DNA from: an uncultured Trueperaceae bacterium
GTDB lineage: Bacteria; Deinococcota; Deinococci; Deinococcales; Trueperaceae
DNA length: 64,000 nt
NCBI GenBank assembly: GCA_937873495.1
Contig: CALMXZ010000010.1
Coordinates: 310,001-374,000, forward strand
Reading direction: 5' to 3'
Shown here: piece by piece, positions 61,301 through 64,000 of the stretch
How the letters are laid out: each line of letters begins with the position of its first letter
Position numbering within the stretch: the first letter of the stretch is position 1
Made by a program: the position numbers and the translations under genes
Notes under the pieces: generated by a model
The model's database searches: none
Seen by the model: only the letters and a program-made list of their open reading frames with translations
What the model was told of the DNA's origin: nothing

Positions 61301-62223
61301 GGGCGGGGAACCAAGGGGTCCTTGGCCCCTTCGGCGCCAAGGCGGTCGGCGTCCGCTCCTTGGCCGGCATCGCTCCGGCCGTGGTGCTCGTCATGTGGCG
61401 CCGCGAGATGAAGCGTTACCTCCGCGACCGCTCGCAGATCTTCGGCGGCTTCTCCCGCACCGTGCTCTGGCTGGTCATCCTCGGCTACGGCCTCGGCGCC
61501 TCGCTGCGCGAGATCGAGGGCTACACGTACGGTCAGTACATCCTGCCCGGCGTCATCGTGCTCAACGTGCTCTTCGCCGCGCTGCAGTGCGCCATCGCGC
61601 TCGTATGGGACCGGGAGGTGGGCCTGCTCCGCGAGGTGGTCGTCTCTCCGGCGCCCATGTTCTCTGTCACGCTCGGCAAGCTCCTCGGTGGCGCGACCAT
61701 CTCCCTCATCCAGGGCTCGATCCCCCTCCTGTTCGCGCCGCTCATCGGCGTGCGCCTTAGCGTCGGTGGGCTGCTCGGCGCCTGGGGCGTGATCTTCTGC
61801 CTCGGCGTCTTCATGACGGCCGTCGGCGTCATCATCGCCACGCGCCTCAAGACGTTCGAGGGCTTCGGTAGCATCTCGAACGGCGTCATCCAGCCGCTCT
61901 ACTTCCTCTCCGGCTCGATCTTCCCGCTGCGGGGCGTCATCGGCGGGGTCGGCTTCCTTGACATCCCCGACCAGCTGCGCGACGAGCTACGGCGCATCGG
62001 GGTGTTCGCGATCGGCGGCGGCTGGGTCGTGCAGCTCCCGGAGTGGCTCAAGGTCCTCGTCTACGCCAACCCCGTGAGCTACCAGCTCGACCTGCTGCGC
62101 CACGCGCTGCTGCGCTTCCACCAGTTGCCCATGACCGCCGACGTGCTCGTCACGGTCCTGGCGCCGGTCCTGGCTGCCGTTGTGGCCGCCGCGCTGATGC
62201 GGAGGATGACGGCCCAGCGGTGA
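61297..62223 (+). CDS. ABC-2 type permease of the PQQ alcohol dehydrogenase system
   Basis: ABC-2 membrane protein of 308 aa with six predicted helices. WRREMKRYLRDRSQIFGGFSRTVLWLVI in pieces, YIQYILPGV-like GQYILPGVIVLNVLF and the later LYFLSGSIFPL segment are typical of the permease found beside PQQ alcohol dehydrogenases. It begins with GTG overlapping the ATPase stop (GTGA). It probably exports a substrate or product, or a lipid, together with the ATPase; the compound is unknown. Confidence 0.9.
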   Translation: MRAGNQGVLGPFGAKAVGVRSLAGIAPAVVLVMWRREMKRYLRDRSQIFGGFSRTVLWLVILGYGLGASLREIEGYTYGQYILPGVIVLNVLFAALQCAIALVWDREVGLLREVVVSPAPMFSVTLGKLLGGATISLIQGSIPLLFAPLIGVRLSVGGLLGAWGVIFCLGVFMTAVGVIIATRLKTFEGFGSISNGVIQPLYFLSGSIFPLRGVIGGVGFLDIPDQLRDELRRIGVFAIGGGWVVQLPEWLKVLVYANPVSYQLDLLRHALLRFHQLPMTADVLVTVLAPVLAAVVAAALMRRMTAQR

Positions 62224-62289
62224 GCGGCCCCGGCGGGGCCTACGCGCTCGGGGCGCTCGGCCGCGCACCGCGCGCGGCGCACGACCCCG

Positions 62290-63039
62290 TCAGGGGCCCG
62301 CCGCTCCGCCGCGCAAGGCGGTCACGGCCTGCCGCGACAGCTCCCAGAGCCGCGGATCGTCCGCGTCCCGCGGGCGCGGCAGGCTGTCCGCCGGGCGGAT
62401 CTCGCCGACGATGCGGCCCGGCCCTGGGCTCATGACGAGGATGCGATCGGCGAGGAACGCGGCCTCGAGCGGGTTGTGGGTCACGAACAGGACGGTGCAC
62501 CGGAGCTCGGCCCAGAGCGCGAGCAGCTCGACGCGCATGCGCGAGGCCGTCAGCTCGTCGAGGGCCGAGAACGGTTCGTCCATGAGGAGCACGTCCGGTT
62601 GCACGATCAGCGCGCGCGCGACCGCCACCCGCTGCCGCTGGCCGATGGAGAGCTGCCGAGGGTAGTCGTCGCCTCGGCCGCCCAACCCGACGCGCTCGAG
62701 CCATGCGTCGACGAGCGCCTTCGCCCCACGGCGCTCGTCGAGCACGAAGCGCAGGTTCGCGCCGACCGTCGACCACGGCATGAGCCGCGGCTCCTGGAAC
62801 ACGTAGCTGATCACGGGCTTGCGGCCACGACCGCGGAGGACCTCGACCGTACCGCCGTCCGGCGTGTCAAGCCCGGCCAACACGTTCAGGAGGGTCGTCT
62901 TGCCGCAGCCGGACGGACCGATGATGCATACGAGCTCCCCGCTCGCGACGTCGAGGTCGACCCCGGCGATGGCGGGGCGCGCGCCGCCCGCGTTGGCGGC
63001 GTAAGACTTGGTGATGCCGCGTGCCCTCAGCTCCGCCAT
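62290..63039 (-). CDS. ABC transporter ATP-binding protein (SsuB/TauB family)
   Basis: ATPase of 249 aa for a nitrate/sulfonate/taurine-type importer. Walker A GPSGCGKTTLLN, Q-loop VFQEPRLMPW, signature LSIGQRQRVAVARAL, Walker B VLLMDEPFSALD and switch FVTHNPLEA are intact. The start is ATG at 63039, overlapping the stop of the permease by 1 base (TGATG); the longer open frame is a shadow of the permease. It is convergent with the PQQ permease gene and shares no obvious link to the island. Confidence 0.93.
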   Translation of the reverse strand: MAELRARGITKSYAANAGGARPAIAGVDLDVASGELVCIIGPSGCGKTTLLNVLAGLDTPDGGTVEVLRGRGRKPVISYVFQEPRLMPWSTVGANLRFVLDERRGAKALVDAWLERVGLGGRGDDYPRQLSIGQRQRVAVARALIVQPDVLLMDEPFSALDELTASRMRVELLALWAELRCTVLFVTHNPLEAAFLADRILVMSPGPGRIVGEIRPADSLPRPRDADDPRLWELSRQAVTALRGGAAGP

Positions 63040-63821
63040 CAGCCGACCGCGCTGACCTTGACCGGCGCCCGCCAGCGGAAGGCGAAGTGCTGGATGGCGC
63101 CCATGAGCCCGAGGTCGACGACGGCCAGCAGGAGCATCATCGTCACGCCGTAGGCGAGGACGCCGGTCATGTTGAAGAACTGGAAGTAGAACGAGATCTG
63201 GTAACCGACGCCGGACGTGCGCCCGAGCAGCTCGCCGAGGACGACCATCTTCCACGTCAGCGCCAGCGCGCCGCGCGCGGTGCCTACCAGGTAGGGGGTC
63301 AGTTGGGGGAAGACGATGCGGCGCCAGATGGTCGCGCGCGAGCGGCGGAAGGCCACGGCCATCTCGACGAGCCCGCCGTCTATCGCCCGAGCGCCTTCGC
63401 GCACGGCGACCGTGACGGTGGGCATGATCGTGATGACGAGGGCAAGCACGAGCGCGCGGTCTGACAGGCCGATGCTCAAGTAGGCGACCACGAACAGGAC
63501 GATCCGCGGCACGGTCAGCGCGACGACCAGCCACGCCTGCAGCAGGTCGTCGACCTTGCGCGACAGCCCCATGGCGGCGCCGAGCGCCGTGCCGGCCAGC
63601 ATGCCGATCACGAAGGCCGTCAGCACCCGCTGGGCGGTGACCACGAGGTTCGGCACCAGCACGCCCCGCTCGGCCTCGCGCAGGATGAACGCGAACGTCT
63701 CGACCGGGCCCGGCAGCACGTTGGGTCCGAGGACGCGTCCGCCGACGAGCCACAGTCCGGCGATCGAGGCGTACGAGACCAAGCGGAGGGCGGTCCGTGC
63801 GCCCCTGGTAGGCGAACGCAC
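63039..63821 (-). CDS. ABC transporter permease (SsuC/TauC family)
   Basis: Inner-membrane permease of about 260 aa with six helices. The EAA loop region reads VEMAVAFRRSRATIWRRIVFP. It starts with GTG at 63821, 11 bases after the stop of the upstream binding protein; a CTG overlapping that stop is also in frame. It is translationally coupled to the ATPase. The substrate class is sulfonate, nitrate or pyrimidine precursor (NMT1-type), not further resolvable. Confidence 0.88.
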   Translation of the reverse strand: MRSPTRGARTALRLVSYASIAGLWLVGGRVLGPNVLPGPVETFAFILREAERGVLVPNLVVTAQRVLTAFVIGMLAGTALGAAMGLSRKVDDLLQAWLVVALTVPRIVLFVVAYLSIGLSDRALVLALVITIMPTVTVAVREGARAIDGGLVEMAVAFRRSRATIWRRIVFPQLTPYLVGTARGALALTWKMVVLGELLGRTSGVGYQISFYFQFFNMTGVLAYGVTMMLLLAVVDLGLMGAIQHFAFRWRAPVKVSAVG

Positions 63822-63832
63822 CGCGGCCTTAC

Positions 63833-64000
63833 TCAGTCCGGCAGGAACTCGAGAGTGTAGGCGGCCGGGTCGACCCCGTCGACACCGACGACCTCGGGGC
63901 CGGCGAGTTCGACCAGGCGAGCGACCATCGCGGTCAGGCCGTCGATGGACGCCTGCGTCCACGTGGTGGTCGTGCCCATCTTCCAGCGCTCGACGACGCT
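63833..64000 (-). CDS. C-terminal end of an ABC substrate-binding protein (partial)
   Basis: About 55 C-terminal residues, reading WKMGTTTTWTQASIDGLTAM near the edge and ending TLEFLPD at the stop. The frame is open to the right edge. The position 5' to an SsuC-like permease and ATPase makes it the likely binding protein of that importer (NMT1/SsuA-like). The length and N-terminus are outside the window. Confidence 0.6.
   Translation of the reverse strand, partial: SVVERWKMGTTTTWTQASIDGLTAMVARLVELAGPEVVGVDGVDPAAYTLEFLPD

Noticed and set aside
63040-63753. Upstream extension of the SsuB-like ATPase frame
   Set aside because: It overlaps the SsuC-like permease; the ATG at 63039 with a TGATG overlap is the normal start.

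Overview
The window is a very GC-rich chromosomal stretch from a member of Deinococcota, most likely a Truepera-like lineage. The clearest evidence is the primary sigma factor at 52815-54773, whose last 250 or so residues closely follow the Thermus/Deinococcus SigA sequence as I recall it. Two further signs fit: several genes have a TAnnnT -10 box sitting 7 bases before the start codon (leaderless transcripts, as known in Deinococcus), and there is a beta-barrel protein, so an outer membrane. I see no rRNA, tRNA, CRISPR array, transposase or integrase.

Layout. 1-5.8 kb: a sulfoquinovosidase-type GH31 glycosidase, then a peptide-type ABC importer on the minus strand. 6-11.9 kb: a minus-strand cassette of TetR regulator, MMPL/RND transporter, LolA-like lipoprotein-sorting protein, beta-barrel protein and TPR-like protein, with two copies of one palindromic operator. 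11.9-17.6 kb: tyrosine phosphatase, zinc metallopeptidase, sugar ABC importer and HAD phosphatase. 17.7-31.1 kb: housekeeping and accessory genes (DUF2249, two MFS transporters, FAD enzymes, GlsB, MsrB, TDT transporter, YgjP-type peptidase, SDR, DUF7662-like protein, MsrA, PepA). 31.2-38.9 kb: an IclR-controlled peptide uptake and degradation operon (binding protein, two permeases, M19 dipeptidase, S33 hydrolase, degenerate M24 protein). 38.9-41.2 kb: selU-selD for selenium modification of tRNA. 41.3-45 kb: a third peptide-type ABC importer. 45.4-47.3 kb: a GGDEF-EAL protein.

47.3-62.2 kb holds the most unusual content: a PQQ-dependent alcohol oxidation island. Its minus-strand arm encodes a cytochrome c fused to a secreted-repeat domain, a PQQ alcohol dehydrogenase with the Asp-x-Asp signature of lanthanide-dependent enzymes, and a MoxJ/XoxJ-like domain fused to a Peripla_BP_6-type binding protein. 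Its plus-strand arm encodes a free paralogue of that binding-protein domain, a YVTN beta-propeller, an unrecognised acidic secreted protein, and an ABC-2 ATPase and permease. Between the arms sit rpoD and an OmpR-type two-component system. The set matches the known 'PQQ-dependent alcohol dehydrogenase system' cassette (binding protein, propeller, ATPase, permease), but the fusions and the acidic protein are not standard. No PQQ biosynthesis genes are in view. The right edge carries an SsuBC/TauBC-like importer.

Three peptide-type and one sugar-type importer lack an ATPase gene, suggesting shared ATPases encoded elsewhere. All functions are inferred from reading the sequence; no database search was run.
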